NCBI RefSeq assembly: GCF_000585335.1
Contig: NZ_KK073872.1
Coordinates: 1,479,283-1,543,282, forward strand
DNA: 64,000 nt
Direction of reading: 5' to 3'
From: Cloacibacillus evryensis DSM 19522
Lineage (GTDB): Bacteria; Synergistota; Synergistia; Synergistales; Synergistaceae
The notes below the pieces were generated by a model. The model saw nothing but the letters and a program-made list of their open reading frames with translations, was not told the DNA's origin and ran no database searches. The translations under genes and the position numbers were made by a program. Within the stretch, counting starts at the first letter, position 1, and the number at the start of each line of letters is the position of its first letter. Below are positions 17,372 through 26,221 of the stretch, piece after piece.

Positions 17372-18163
17372 TTGGTGGAAGAGGAAAAGACTGTAGAAAA
17401 CAGCGGAGAAAATAAGGCGGCTGGATTTGAGGTCCGACTGGGCAGCTTTTCCGGACCGCTTGATTTGCTCTGCCATTTGGTGGAATCCCGCGAGATGGAC
17501 GCGCTGAAGCTGAATCTCACGGAGCTTGTCACGCAGTACATAAACTTTCTCGTGCAGGCGAAGGGGGCTACCCTCAACGAAATGGCTGAGTTTTTCTCCT
17601 TCGCGAGCCGCTTGCTGCTGCGCAAGGTGCATTCACTGTTTCCGGGGCAGGAGCCGGAGGAGCCCGACGACTCCCTCGCCGGTGATTATATCGAGACGGA
17701 GGAAGAACTCGAAGCGATCATCAGGAGGTATCGCCCTTTTCGCGCCGCGGCGCGCCGGCTGGCCGCCGCTAAGGAACGGCGCGAGCGATGTTTCCTGCGC
17801 GTGACGGACGAAGAGGACAATTATTATTACGATATCGGTGATCTTGAGACGCTCGCCGCGAAGTGGTGGGAGATACTGGCCCTCTATGAGGAGCGGACGC
17901 GCGCCGCGGAATACGAGGAGGACACGGTGCTTTGGGACGAGATCCCCGACGCGGTCCCCGAGGAGCGGCAGATCGAGGAGCGCATGGACGAACTGCTCCG
18001 CATCGTACGCGGGCGGCGGCTCTCTCTGAGAGAGCTGCTCTCCGACAGGAACCCGAAGACGCTGATCGTCACCCTGCTGGCGCTGCTTGAAATGTCGCGC
18101 CTCGGTATGGTGCATATCATACAGACGGAGACACTTGGAGGTGTTGAGATTGCCGCAGATTGA
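17372..18163 (+). CDS. scpA: Segregation and condensation protein A
   Basis: Kleisin subunit that bridges SMC heads and binds ScpB. The 263-residue protein opens with the family segment FEVRLGSFSGPLDLLCHLVESREMDAL, followed by an acidic middle, and ends with a winged-helix (about 195-263). Start is TTG 17372 or GTG 17375 behind AGGGAAG. It overlaps scpB, the usual partner arrangement. Confidence 0.93.
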   Translation: MVEEEKTVENSGENKAAGFEVRLGSFSGPLDLLCHLVESREMDALKLNLTELVTQYINFLVQAKGATLNEMAEFFSFASRLLLRKVHSLFPGQEPEEPDDSLAGDYIETEEELEAIIRRYRPFRAAARRLAAAKERRERCFLRVTDEEDNYYYDIGDLETLAAKWWEILALYEERTRAAEYEEDTVLWDEIPDAVPEERQIEERMDELLRIVRGRRLSLRELLSDRNPKTLIVTLLALLEMSRLGMVHIIQTETLGGVEIAAD

Positions 18164-18776
18164 AGAAAATGAAAATATGGGGCTTCTCGAACGGCAGATA
18201 GAGGCGCTGCTTTTTGTTTCGCCGCAGCCGGTCTCATCGGTGACGATGGCCGACCATCTGGGGGTCTCGCCCGAACGCGTGGATCGCGCCGTTGCCGCGA
18301 TAAAGAGCCTCTATGCGAAGGGCAGAGGGCTGACGCTGCTGAACCTGGCCGGCGGCTGGCAGATGGCGACGGCCCCCGACCTTGCCGACACTGTGGAGAG
18401 CTTTTCCGCCTACCTTTCGATGCAGCGTATCAGGCTGTCGCGCGCGGCTCTTGAGACGCTCTCCGTGATCGCCTACAATCAGCCGATCACGATGGCGGAG
18501 ATCGAGGAGATCCGTTCCGTGCGATGCGACCGTGTCGTCGAAACGCTGCTGAAAAACGGCCTTATCGACAGGCCTCGCCGCGAGAACAGGAGAAAATCAT
18601 TGCGGCGCTACCGTACCACCAACAAATTTCTTGAAATATTCGGGCTCTCCAGCATCAGCGCGCTGCCGACGCTGGAAGAGCTGCGCGAGGAGTGCGAAGC
18701 GGACGAGGAGCTTTCCGCCATTGGCGACGGAGAGGCTTCGTGCGGGGAAGGGGAGAGTGAGCTGGGCGATGAGTGA
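18150..18776 (+). CDS. scpB: Segregation and condensation protein B
   Basis: Winged-helix partner of ScpA in the SMC complex. Core motifs are LERQIEALLFVSPQPVS, LSRAALETLSVIAYNQPITMAEIEEIRSV and the RPRRENRR... segment. I chose TTG 18150 because GGAGGTG ends 6 bases before it, overlapping the scpA stop by 14 bp; the first ATG in frame is 18177. That gives 208 residues, ending in an acidic tail. It overlaps the downstream pseudouridine synthase by 8 bp. Confidence 0.9.
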   Translation: MPQIEENENMGLLERQIEALLFVSPQPVSSVTMADHLGVSPERVDRAVAAIKSLYAKGRGLTLLNLAGGWQMATAPDLADTVESFSAYLSMQRIRLSRAALETLSVIAYNQPITMAEIEEIRSVRCDRVVETLLKNGLIDRPRRENRRKSLRRYRTTNKFLEIFGLSSISALPTLEELREECEADEELSAIGDGEASCGEGESELGDE

Positions 18777-19500
18777 GGAAAACGTCCGCCTTAACAGATA
18801 TCTGGCTATGTGCGGCGCGGGAGCGCGCCGTAAGGTCGAAGAATATATAACCGCGGGACGGGTAAAGATAAACGGCGAGACCGTATGCGAGCCGGGCCGT
18901 CAGGTGGTCCCGGGCGACAGCGTGGAGCTCGACGGCCGTGCCGTCGCACCCGTGGAACAGCGCTATCTTATCTTTCATAAGCCGAAGGGCGTTCTCTGCG
19001 CCGTCGAAGATTCGCGCGAACGTACGGTGATCGACATTTTGCCGCCGGAGCTGGACCGTTTCCGTCTCTTCCCCGTAGGGAGGCTCGACCGCGACAGCGA
19101 GGGGCTCATCATCCTTACTAACGACGGGATATTCTCCCAGGAACTGATCCACCCGAGGAACGGCTTTACGAAGACCTACGAGGTCGAGCTGCGCAAGCCG
19201 CTGGACGAGGAGCGCCTCATACGCTGGAGCGGGGGCGTGCGGGCGGAGGAACATTTTCTCAAACCGATATCCGTGCGCCGCATGGGGCGTACGCCGCTTC
19301 AATGCTGGTTCGAGGTGGTGTTGGGCGAGGGTGTCAAACGCGAAATACGCCTGATGGCGAGAGCGCTCGATAACGACGTCCGCCGCCTCTTCCGCAGGAA
19401 GATAGGCAAGCTCACATTAAAGGATCTTCCGTCCGGGGAATTCCTCTCCGTGGAGCGTGACGCCCTCTGGGACTATATCAAAAACGGCAGGACCGTATAA
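18769..19500 (+). CDS. rluB: RluB/RsuA-type pseudouridine synthase
   Basis: 243 residues. An N-terminal S4 RNA-binding domain (VRLNRYLAMCGAGARRKVEEYI) is followed by the RsuA-family catalytic domain with VGRLDRDSEGLIILTND, where the Asp of GRLD is catalytic. Position next to scpAB is the common home of rluB, which modifies 23S rRNA (U2605 region in E. coli). RluF or RsuA specificity cannot be excluded by sequence reading alone. ATG 18769 overlaps the scpB stop. Confidence 0.88.
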   Translation: MSEENVRLNRYLAMCGAGARRKVEEYITAGRVKINGETVCEPGRQVVPGDSVELDGRAVAPVEQRYLIFHKPKGVLCAVEDSRERTVIDILPPELDRFRLFPVGRLDRDSEGLIILTNDGIFSQELIHPRNGFTKTYEVELRKPLDEERLIRWSGGVRAEEHFLKPISVRRMGRTPLQCWFEVVLGEGVKREIRLMARALDNDVRRLFRRKIGKLTLKDLPSGEFLSVERDALWDYIKNGRTV

Positions 19501-19602
19501 CTGGAGCGGGGATAATAGTATCAACGCTCCCTGCTTTTATATTGCGGCGTCCCTAAGAGGGCGGCACCTGACCGCCGGTCGCTCCTGGCAGATACTTCGC
19601 GC

Positions 19603-20361
19603 CTATTCATTCAGCATTCCCTCAGGCCAGCTTTCATTTTCCCTGAGGTGTCTCAGCGCGTGCGCGATGTTGCTCTTGAGCTCGGGGATCTCCTTTTCGA
19701 GCGAGGCGACTATCTCCTTCGTGCTTTTGCGCTTCGACTTGTCGCCGTAGGGACAGCAGGAGCTTATCACCGGCAGCGCGAGCCGTTCCGCCTCTAATCT
19801 TATCCGGCGCTCCTCAACGTAGACAAAAGGGCGGATGACGCGTATCCCTGTGCGGCTCATGTAAAGGTGGGGGTGGAAGCATTTGAAGCGCCCGCCGTAA
19901 AAGAGGTTCATCAAGACCGTCTCCGCCGCGTCGTCCTTATGATGGCCGAGGGCGATCACGCCGCAGCCAAGCTCCTTCGAGCTGTTGGCGAGGATGCCGC
20001 GCCTCATGTTCGCGCAGAGGCTGCAGGGGGAGCGTTCGTCGCGTTCCTTCATGATCTGGTACGTCGGATGTTTTATGATCGTCAGCGGAATGCCGAGCGT
20101 CTCCAGATATTCAGCCAGAAGCTCCGGCTCCATCGCGCCGTTGGATTGGTCTATGAGGCAGGCCCGCAGCGAAAAGCGCACTGGGCTGCGTTTTTTCAGC
20201 GCCGCCAGCGCCAGCGCCAGCAAAAGGCTGTCTTTTCCGCCCGAAAGTCCGATCAGTATGCTGTCATTGGGGCGTATCATGCTATAATCCCTTATGGCTT
20301 CTCCTGTGAAGCGCGATATTTTTTTTGATAAGGGATAAAGTTCCTCAAAGTTCTGTTTCAG
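19603..20361 (-). CDS. ttcA: TtcA-like tRNA thiolation PP-loop ATPase, apparent CTG start
   Basis: PP-loop enzyme resembling TtcA, which makes 2-thiocytidine in tRNA. Motifs are the ATP-binding LSGGKDSLL, the first cysteine pair CSLC in SPCSLCANMRRGIL, and ALGHHKDD; a further Cys pair occurs in SSCCPYG. The first ATG (20280) lies too late: the preceding 27 codons encode FEELYPLSKKISRFTGEAIRDY, which aligns with the conserved N-terminus of TtcA (RNVGEAIADFNM in E. coli). That stretch, back to a stop, contains no ATG, GTG or TTG. CTG at 20359-20361 lies 8 bases after AAAGGAGG and is the best start, giving 252 residues. It is divergent from the LuxR-type gene. Confidence 0.82.
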   Translation of the reverse strand: MKQNFEELYPLSKKISRFTGEAIRDYSMIRPNDSILIGLSGGKDSLLLALALAALKKRSPVRFSLRACLIDQSNGAMEPELLAEYLETLGIPLTIIKHPTYQIMKERDERSPCSLCANMRRGILANSSKELGCGVIALGHHKDDAAETVLMNLFYGGRFKCFHPHLYMSRTGIRVIRPFVYVEERRIRLEAERLALPVISSCCPYGDKSKRKSTKEIVASLEKEIPELKSNIAHALRHLRENESWPEGMLNE

Positions 20362-20449
20362 AAAAAATGCCTCCTTTAGGCTGGTGTAACTGATATAATT
20401 TTATAATCCTATCACAGAATGTCTCATAATGAGCGGAAGGGATGGCGGC

Positions 20450-21136
20450 ATGAAAAAAAATAGGATAATTCTCGCGGATACAAACTCACTATTTACAGAC
20501 GCGCTTCGCTTTGTGCTTGCGCAGGAAGCTGATTTTGAGATAGAGACGCGAAACGAGACCGATGCCGACGCCATCCGCGGAATCCTTGCCGCCAGGCCGG
20601 ATGTGATGGTCATACACCAACTGCGGCCGGACTCAGGCGTGGTCCAGATACTGCGCGAAGTTAAGCGCCGCCTGAAAGACATGCACATCCTCTTTATTGT
20701 AAGGGAGACCACCGCCGAGCTTTTCTCGCTTGCTAGCGAGAGCTCCAGCGTGGGCATCATGTCTGAAAGCACCGACCTGCGGGAATTCATGAACGCCCTT
20801 AGCGCCGTCTCCCGCGGCGAGCGTTATATCAGCAAGTACATCCTTTCCGCGGTCGGCGCGCAGGACGAGGACGAATTTTACGACGACCCGCTGAACGAGA
20901 TAACGCCGCGCGAGCGCGAGGTGCTCTACTGGCTGTCCCACGGCCTGACAAACAAGGAAATAGCGCAGCGGATGATACTTTCGGAAAAGACCGTGAAAAA
21001 CCACGTCAGCCATCTGCTGAAAAAACTCGACCTGACCGATCGTACGAAGGCGGCCGCGCTCGCCTGGAAAGAAGGGCTTCCGCAGATAGCCGAGGAATTT
21101 TTCTCGCTTCCCGCCGTACAGCCTATGTTAAAATAG
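20450..21136 (+). CDS. LuxR/NarL-type regulator with degenerate receiver domain
   Basis: From ATG 20450 (GGAAGGG 9 bases upstream; ATG 20429 is the longer option) the protein has 228 residues. The C-terminus is a canonical LuxR helix-turn-helix (ITPREREVLYWLSHGLTNKEIAQRM...TVKNHVSHLLKKL). The N-terminus has receiver-like layout, but the phosphoacceptor Asp position is His56 (PDVMVIH), only one of the acidic pair is kept (Asp10), and the conserved Lys position reads Ser105-Glu106. Phosphorylation is therefore unlikely. No histidine kinase is adjacent. Downstream neighbours are two membrane proteins. Confidence 0.85.
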   Translation: MKKNRIILADTNSLFTDALRFVLAQEADFEIETRNETDADAIRGILAARPDVMVIHQLRPDSGVVQILREVKRRLKDMHILFIVRETTAELFSLASESSSVGIMSESTDLREFMNALSAVSRGERYISKYILSAVGAQDEDEFYDDPLNEITPREREVLYWLSHGLTNKEIAQRMILSEKTVKNHVSHLLKKLDLTDRTKAAALAWKEGLPQIAEEFFSLPAVQPMLK

Positions 21137-21183
21137 TCTGCATATGATAAGATAAACGCCGTGTTTACCGGGGAGGGCAGATT

Positions 21184-22257
21184 TTGACCGTCCAAAAAAG
21201 CTTTACCATATTTGTAGCGATAGTCATACTATCTATAATTGGAGTATTGTTATGGAGTATAGACGCCTCGACATTCGTGATGCTGAAAAACGCGGACCCC
21301 GGGCTTCTGTTCTGCGCCGCTGGCCTCGTCATACTTGGCTGGATACTTGACGCGTTCAAATTCATGACGCTTTCCCGCGCCGCCGGCGAAAAACTTTCCT
21401 TCAGATCCACACTTGCCGTCGTCTGGATAAATTACTTCGGCTGCGCCATCACCCCGATGCAGAGCGGCGGTGGCCCCTTTCAGATATATCTGCTCTATAA
21501 AGACGGCGTATCTATCGGGAAATCGGTGGCGATCACGCTTGTGCGCACGCTGCAGATACTTTTTTTGCTTGCCCTCGTGGTGCCCTTCTCCCTTCTCGCT
21601 GATCCTGAGATCATCAAAAAATATGTCTATATGCGCTGGTATGTCTGTTACGTCGTGATATTCATCATACTCTGCGCCTTCCTGCTCATAGTCAGCGTCA
21701 TCCGTCCGCAATGGATGAAACATTGGGTCAACGCCGTCCTCGTATGGATAAAGCGCATGGGGATATTGAAGTCGAGATATCTGCTGAACGCGGTACGTTG
21801 GGTAAGCCGGGAAATCGACGCCTACAACACGAATATCAAGCTCTTCTCATCTACAGGCAAATGGTGGCTTCTGCTCTCCGCGGTTCTCGCCATCATCCAT
21901 CTGATAGTCTACATGTCGATAATGCCCTGCCTTATCAAGGCGGCGGGGTTCAACGTAAATTACATACAATGCCTGCTCGCCGAATCCCTGCTCCTCTTTA
22001 TGCTCTACTTCGTGCCCACTCCCGGCGCGAGCGGGGCGGCCGAGGGCGGGGCCGTTGCCGTCTTCGGACTGTTCGTACCGTGGAGCGTGGCGGGCGTCAT
22101 GGCCGTAACCTGGAGGCTGCTCTCGGAATACACAGGCATCGCGCTCGGGACATTTATCGTCGTCCGTATGCTGGGCTGGTGCGGGGCGAATAAGGTCATG
22201 ATCGCTGAACAAGAAGCTATAAAAAAAACAAAGGAGTCGGAGAATGAAGGTAAATAA
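21184..22257 (+). CDS. UPF0104 / lysylphosphatidylglycerol synthase TM-region family membrane protein
   Basis: A 357-residue polytopic protein with about eight predicted membrane segments. Family hallmarks are the early LLFCAAGLVILGWILDAFKF, INYFGCAITPMQSGGGPFQIYLLYKDG and the late FVPTPGASGAAEGG motif. Relatives include MprF N-terminal flippase domains and AglD/YbhN. The likely role is lipid handling, but substrate is unknown. TTG 21184 follows GGGAGG by 7 bases and is the chosen start. The gene overlaps the downstream methyltransferase-like gene by 14 bp. Confidence 0.82.
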   Translation: MTVQKSFTIFVAIVILSIIGVLLWSIDASTFVMLKNADPGLLFCAAGLVILGWILDAFKFMTLSRAAGEKLSFRSTLAVVWINYFGCAITPMQSGGGPFQIYLLYKDGVSIGKSVAITLVRTLQILFLLALVVPFSLLADPEIIKKYVYMRWYVCYVVIFIILCAFLLIVSVIRPQWMKHWVNAVLVWIKRMGILKSRYLLNAVRWVSREIDAYNTNIKLFSSTGKWWLLLSAVLAIIHLIVYMSIMPCLIKAAGFNVNYIQCLLAESLLLFMLYFVPTPGASGAAEGGAVAVFGLFVPWSVAGVMAVTWRLLSEYTGIALGTFIVVRMLGWCGANKVMIAEQEAIKKTKESENEGK

Positions 22258-22828
22258 GAAGATAAGCTCGCTTGCGTTTAAGGGAAGGGGCCTTTTCTGG
22301 GGACTATTTGCCGCAGGTATACTCATTTTCCCCGGAGAATTTGACGTTTCCAGATTCATGGTGGGGCTGCTGCTCGTACTGGCGGGACAGATGCTGCGCT
22401 TCTGGGCCGCCGGCTTTATTCCCAAATACCGCACCGAGGTGATAGGCGCCCCGGTGTTGATCACCTGGGGGCCCTACAGTTGGGTCAGGAATCCGCTCTA
22501 TGCGGGGAACGCTCTGATGGGTCTCGGATGGTCCCTCATGGTCAGCTGGGGCTGGGTCGGAGCCTTTGTGATCGCCTTTTTGCTGCTTTATTCGCTGATC
22601 GTGATACCGGCGGAAGAAGATTTTCTTGCGGAGAAGTTTGGCGCCGAATACGCCGACTACAAAAGAGTCGTTCCTGCGCTGTTCCCGTGGCCCAGAAGGG
22701 GCTTCCCCCCGGCGTCCGCCAATGAAAAGCCGTTTGACGCGAAAAGGGCGCGTGAAGAGGAGATATATTCGATACGCGTCAATATTGTGGTCACACTGGT
22801 GATAGTCGCGAGGCTCTTTTTTCTGTAG
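22244..22828 (+). CDS. Isoprenylcysteine/phospholipid methyltransferase-like membrane protein
   Basis: 194 residues with four or five membrane segments. The signature GPYSWVRNPLYAGNALMGLGW and the later EEDFLAEKFGAEYADYKRVVP match the ICMT/PEMT methyltransferase family that uses SAM at the membrane. The start follows AAAGGAG and overlaps the previous gene, so the two are co-translated. Lipid is a more likely substrate than protein in bacteria; this is inference. Confidence 0.82.
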   Translation: MKVNKKISSLAFKGRGLFWGLFAAGILIFPGEFDVSRFMVGLLLVLAGQMLRFWAAGFIPKYRTEVIGAPVLITWGPYSWVRNPLYAGNALMGLGWSLMVSWGWVGAFVIAFLLLYSLIVIPAEEDFLAEKFGAEYADYKRVVPALFPWPRRGFPPASANEKPFDAKRAREEEIYSIRVNIVVTLVIVARLFFL

Positions 22829-22970
22829 ATCCGCGGCAGGAAGACTGACATGCCGGGAACGCTGATTTTCTCCCGCCTTTAATGGCGCGAACATCATAAA
22901 TACCTGGCGGCGGCGGGGGTCCGGCTTTACCGCGAGCCGCAGCGCCCTTAAAAAAAGTGCCTCATACCGG

Positions 22971-22998
22971 TTGACATCTCGGGAAAAATCCGTATAAT
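22971..22998 (+). promoter_or_regulatory. Strong promoter of the tRNA operon
   Basis: Perfect TTGACA and TATAAT hexamers, 16 bp apart, 43 bp upstream of tRNA-Val. The strength fits stable-RNA transcription. Confidence 0.88.
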
Positions 22999-23040
22999 AT
23001 TCAACGTTGTCGCTGATGCGGTACGACACCGGGAAATGTT

Positions 23041-23115
23041 GGGCGGGTAGCTCAGCGGGAGAGCATCTGCCTTACACGCAGAGGGTCGTAGGTTCGAAAC
23101 CTATCCCGCCCACCA
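23041..23115 (+). tRNA. tRNA-Val (TAC)
   Basis: Cloverleaf with 7-bp acceptor gggcggg/cccgccc, anticodon TAC in cttacac, T-loop ttcgaaa and an encoded CCA. First gene of a four-tRNA operon. Confidence 0.97.
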
Positions 23116-23130
23116 TAGGACAACAAGAGT

Positions 23131-23208
23131 GGAGCTGTAGCTCAATTCGGTTAGAGCGCCGGCCTGTCACGCCGGAGGTCGCGGGTTCAAGTCCCGTCAG
23201 CTCCGCCA
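23131..23208 (+). tRNA. tRNA-Asp (GTC)
   Basis: Acceptor ggagctg/cagctcc, anticodon GTC in ctgtcac, T-loop ttcaagt, discriminator G and encoded CCA. Confidence 0.97.
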
Positions 23209-23233
23209 CTTTAAAAAGTTTCGCCTTCGGGAT

Positions 23234-23309
<76 letters not shown>

Positions 23310-23335
23310 CTAAAAATTGAATAGTTCGTAACAAT

Positions 23336-23410
23336 GCGGAAGTAGCTCAGGGGTAGAGCACAACCTTGCCAAGGTTGGGGTCGCGGGTCCGAATCCCGTC
23401 TTCCGCTCCA
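23336..23410 (+). tRNA. tRNA-Gly (GCC)
   Basis: Acceptor gcggaag/cttccgc, anticodon GCC in ttgccaa, T-arm gcggg/cccgt with wobble, discriminator T and encoded CCA. A run of seven T follows directly and may end the operon. Confidence 0.96.
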
Positions 23411-23520
23411 TTTTTTTATAGTCATCCCCTAAGTGAAAATATAACTTTTCTTGCCCTGTGATAGAGCCGCCATACGTCGTTGCATTGTTCCGAGTCGTAT
23501 ATTTTTACCGCACGGCTTTG

Positions 23521-23544
23521 TTTAGGCGGCTCTCGCCGCCTAAA
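23521..23544 (-). terminator. Hairpin just after the YgiQ stop
   Basis: tttaggcggc and gccgcctaaa pair perfectly over 10 bp with a TCTC loop. It begins one base after the stop on the minus strand. No U-run follows, so termination is plausible but not certain. Confidence 0.5.
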
Positions 23545-23545
23545 G

Positions 23546-25423
23546 TCAATATACCAGCGCCTTCGGGCCGCGGCCGATCAGGTCCTTTCTTCCCGCCTTT
23601 ATCAGCGCTTTGCGCACGTACTCCCTGTTTTCCGGCATCCAATACTGCAGGAGCGCGCGCTGCATCTTGCGCTCCTCATGGTCCTTCGGTACATAGACTG
23701 GCTGCATCGTGAGCGGATCGATGGCCGTATGATATATGCAGGTCGAGAGCGAGCCGGGGGTCGGCGTGAAATCCTGCACCTGCTCGGGGCGCAGGCCGCT
23801 GTCGCGGATAAATTCCGCCAGCTCGACCGCCTCCTTCAGCGTCGAACCGGGGTGCGCGGACATGAAGTAGGGGACGAGAAATTGTTTCATTCCAAGTTTG
23901 GCGTTCATCTCCGCGTACCTCTTCAGGAATTCTTCCGTCACAGCGCGCGGCGGTTTGCGCATATACCGGAGCACGCCCTCGCTTACATGTTCGGGGGCGA
24001 TCTTAAGCTGGCCGCTGATGTGATAACGGCAGAGCTCCTCGAGAAAATCCCCCTTTTTGTCCGCGAGGATGTAGTCGTAGCGAAGGCCGGAGCGGATGAA
24101 CACCTTTTTTATCCGCGGCAGCGCGCGCACCTTGCGCAGCAGCGTGATGTAATCCTCGTGGCCGGCGCGCAGTTTCTTGCAGGGCTGCGGATAGAGGCAG
24201 GATTTTCCTTTGCAGGAGCCGCGTTTGACGGACTCCTGACAGGAGGGGACGGTGAAATTAGCCGTAGGGCCGCCGATATCATGGATGTAGCCTTTGAAAT
24301 CGGGCATCTTCGTCAGCAGCCCGGCCTCTTTTATGATGGACTCGTCGCTCCTTCTCTGGATGATGCGCCCCTGATGGGAGGATATCGCGCAGAAGCCGCA
24401 TTCGCCGAAGCAGCCGCGGTGGCTCGTGATGCTGAACTTTACCTCGTCAAAGGCCGGCACGCCGCCCGCAGCGTCATAGTCCGGGTGCCAGGCGCGCGTA
24501 TAGGGCAGCGCGTATATCCTGTCCATCTCGGGCGTCGTAAGCGGCCTTGCCGGCCTGTTTTGGACGACATGCCAGGCGCCCTGGTCCTGAATGAGCCGCT
24601 TGCCGCGTATGCCGTCGTTTTCGTCATAGAAGAGCTTGAAAGAGGCGGCGAACTTTGTCTTGTCGGCGCTCACCTCGGCGAACGGGTCCAGTGTCACCGC
24701 GTCGTTGGCCGCCGCCGGGTCGTGTGTCTTCCAGCAGGTTCCGGCGACGTCACTTATCGAGGAGATCTCTTCTCCCTCCGCCAGTCTGCGCGCGATCTCC
24801 AGCGAGGCGAGCTCGCCCATGCCAAAGACGAGAAGGTCGGCGCGGCTGTCCGTCAGTATGGAACGCCTGACGCTGTCGCTCCAGTAGTCATAGTGCGCGA
24901 AGCGGCGCAGGCTGGCCTCGATGCCGCCGATAACCAGGGGGATGTCGCCCCAAAGCTCGCGGACCCTATTTGCGTAGACGATCGTGGCCCTGTCCGGTCT
25001 GCGTCCAGCCGCCCCTCCGGGGGTGTAATCGTCGCGGCGGCGTTTTTTGCCGGAGGCGGTGTAGTGGTTGAGCATCGAGTCGAGGTTGCCCGCCGAAAGC
25101 ATCACGCAGAGGCGCGGGCGGCCTAGCTTCGCGAACTCCTCCGTGCCGCGCCAGTCCGGCTGGGAGACGACGCCGACACGAAAGCCGTGCGCCTCGAGCC
25201 AGCGCGCGATTATCGCATGGCCGAAGCTCGGGTGGTCCACATAGGCGTCGCCCGTGACGATGAGGATGTCGAGCTCTTCCCAGCCGCGCGATGCCATGTC
25301 GGCCAAGCTCACGGGGAGGAATGCCTTTCTCGGCGGGGAGGAGGGCGCTTTCTGCGGCTGCTTCGTGCGAATTTTATTTTTATTTTCAGGATGGCGTATT
25401 GCGCCGGTCTTTTCAGCGGGCAT
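23546..25423 (-). CDS. YgiQ-family radical SAM protein
   Basis: A 625-residue member of the UPF0313/YgiQ family. The radical SAM cluster motif C-x3-C-x2-C is seen as CFGECGFC within SHRGCFGECGFCAISSHQG. Upstream are the characteristic LDILIVTGDAYVDHPSFG and IGGIEASLRRFAHYDYWSD; downstream, LKIAPEHVSEGVLRYMRKP and FTPTPGSLSTCIYHT. The reaction is unknown for the family. The first 40 residues are basic and proline-rich, unlike the rest. GGAG precedes ATG 25423. Confidence 0.92.
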   Translation of the reverse strand: MPAEKTGAIRHPENKNKIRTKQPQKAPSSPPRKAFLPVSLADMASRGWEELDILIVTGDAYVDHPSFGHAIIARWLEAHGFRVGVVSQPDWRGTEEFAKLGRPRLCVMLSAGNLDSMLNHYTASGKKRRRDDYTPGGAAGRRPDRATIVYANRVRELWGDIPLVIGGIEASLRRFAHYDYWSDSVRRSILTDSRADLLVFGMGELASLEIARRLAEGEEISSISDVAGTCWKTHDPAAANDAVTLDPFAEVSADKTKFAASFKLFYDENDGIRGKRLIQDQGAWHVVQNRPARPLTTPEMDRIYALPYTRAWHPDYDAAGGVPAFDEVKFSITSHRGCFGECGFCAISSHQGRIIQRRSDESIIKEAGLLTKMPDFKGYIHDIGGPTANFTVPSCQESVKRGSCKGKSCLYPQPCKKLRAGHEDYITLLRKVRALPRIKKVFIRSGLRYDYILADKKGDFLEELCRYHISGQLKIAPEHVSEGVLRYMRKPPRAVTEEFLKRYAEMNAKLGMKQFLVPYFMSAHPGSTLKEAVELAEFIRDSGLRPEQVQDFTPTPGSLSTCIYHTAIDPLTMQPVYVPKDHEERKMQRALLQYWMPENREYVRKALIKAGRKDLIGRGPKALVY

Positions 25424-25516
25424 CTCTTTTAATCTCCATTTTTTTCATTTTTGCGCATAAAAATAAAGGGGCGCAATGCCTTATAATTTTACCATCATTG
25501 ATATATTATATGTCTC

Positions 25517-26221
25517 ATGATAAATGATTATATCGCCGTAGATGGGATAAGATATGAGTTAAGGAGAAACGCGAGGAGGAAGCGGGTCGCGATCGGGGTA
25601 GACGGTGATAGTAATTTTTTCATCGCCGCGCCGGTATACACCCCGCGGAAAGAGCTTGAACGCATATTGCGGGAAAATGCCGCCTCGTTTATAGATAAGG
25701 TCGCGAAGACAAGGTCATGTCTGCCGGCGGCTGAGCGGAGGTATGAGGAAGGCGGCCTGTTTTATTTTCGCGGCCGGCAATATCCGTTGAGAATTGACCG
25801 CGGCCTTGCCGCCGGCAGCCTGAGCTTTGAGGCGGGAGAATTTTTGTCCGCCCCGTTCGACGACGACGACGAAGCGATTCGCCGCCGCTTTGAGCTCTGG
25901 TACTTTCACAGGCTGCGGGAGTTGATACAGGCGGAGTTTCCCGCGTGGTGCAAGCGTATCGGCGTCGGCCCTAAGAGGGTGGCGCTGAAAAACGTAAAAA
26001 CTCTGTGGGGCAGCTGCTCAAGCTCGCAGAGCATCACCTTCAGCGTCCGTCTCGCCCTGGTACCGCCGGCGCTGATGGAATATGTGATGGTACATGAGCT
26101 ATGCCACATGCTTGAGATGAACCATTCCGCAAAATTTTGGACCTTGGTCGGACGCTTCTGCGGCGACTATGAGGCAAGGCGGGCCGAGTTGAAGCGGGAT
26201 GGAGGCAAATACAAATGGTGA
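25517..26221 (+). CDS. YgjP-like metallopeptidase-domain protein
   Basis: 234 residues with the SprT/YgjP zinc motif HELCH (193-197) followed by MLEMNHSAKFW, and the upstream KTLWGSCSS segment typical of the YgjP (M48-like) family. It probably binds zinc; substrate is unknown. The ribosome site before ATG 25517 is weak. The end overlaps the next gene by 23 bp. Confidence 0.85.
   Translation: MINDYIAVDGIRYELRRNARRKRVAIGVDGDSNFFIAAPVYTPRKELERILRENAASFIDKVAKTRSCLPAAERRYEEGGLFYFRGRQYPLRIDRGLAAGSLSFEAGEFLSAPFDDDDEAIRRRFELWYFHRLRELIQAEFPAWCKRIGVGPKRVALKNVKTLWGSCSSSQSITFSVRLALVPPALMEYVMVHELCHMLEMNHSAKFWTLVGRFCGDYEARRAELKRDGGKYKW

Noticed and set aside
23480-25126. 548-codon open frame on the + strand
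   Set aside because: Antisense to the well-supported YgiQ gene; its translation is low-complexity and matches no family. High GC makes long shadow frames common here.
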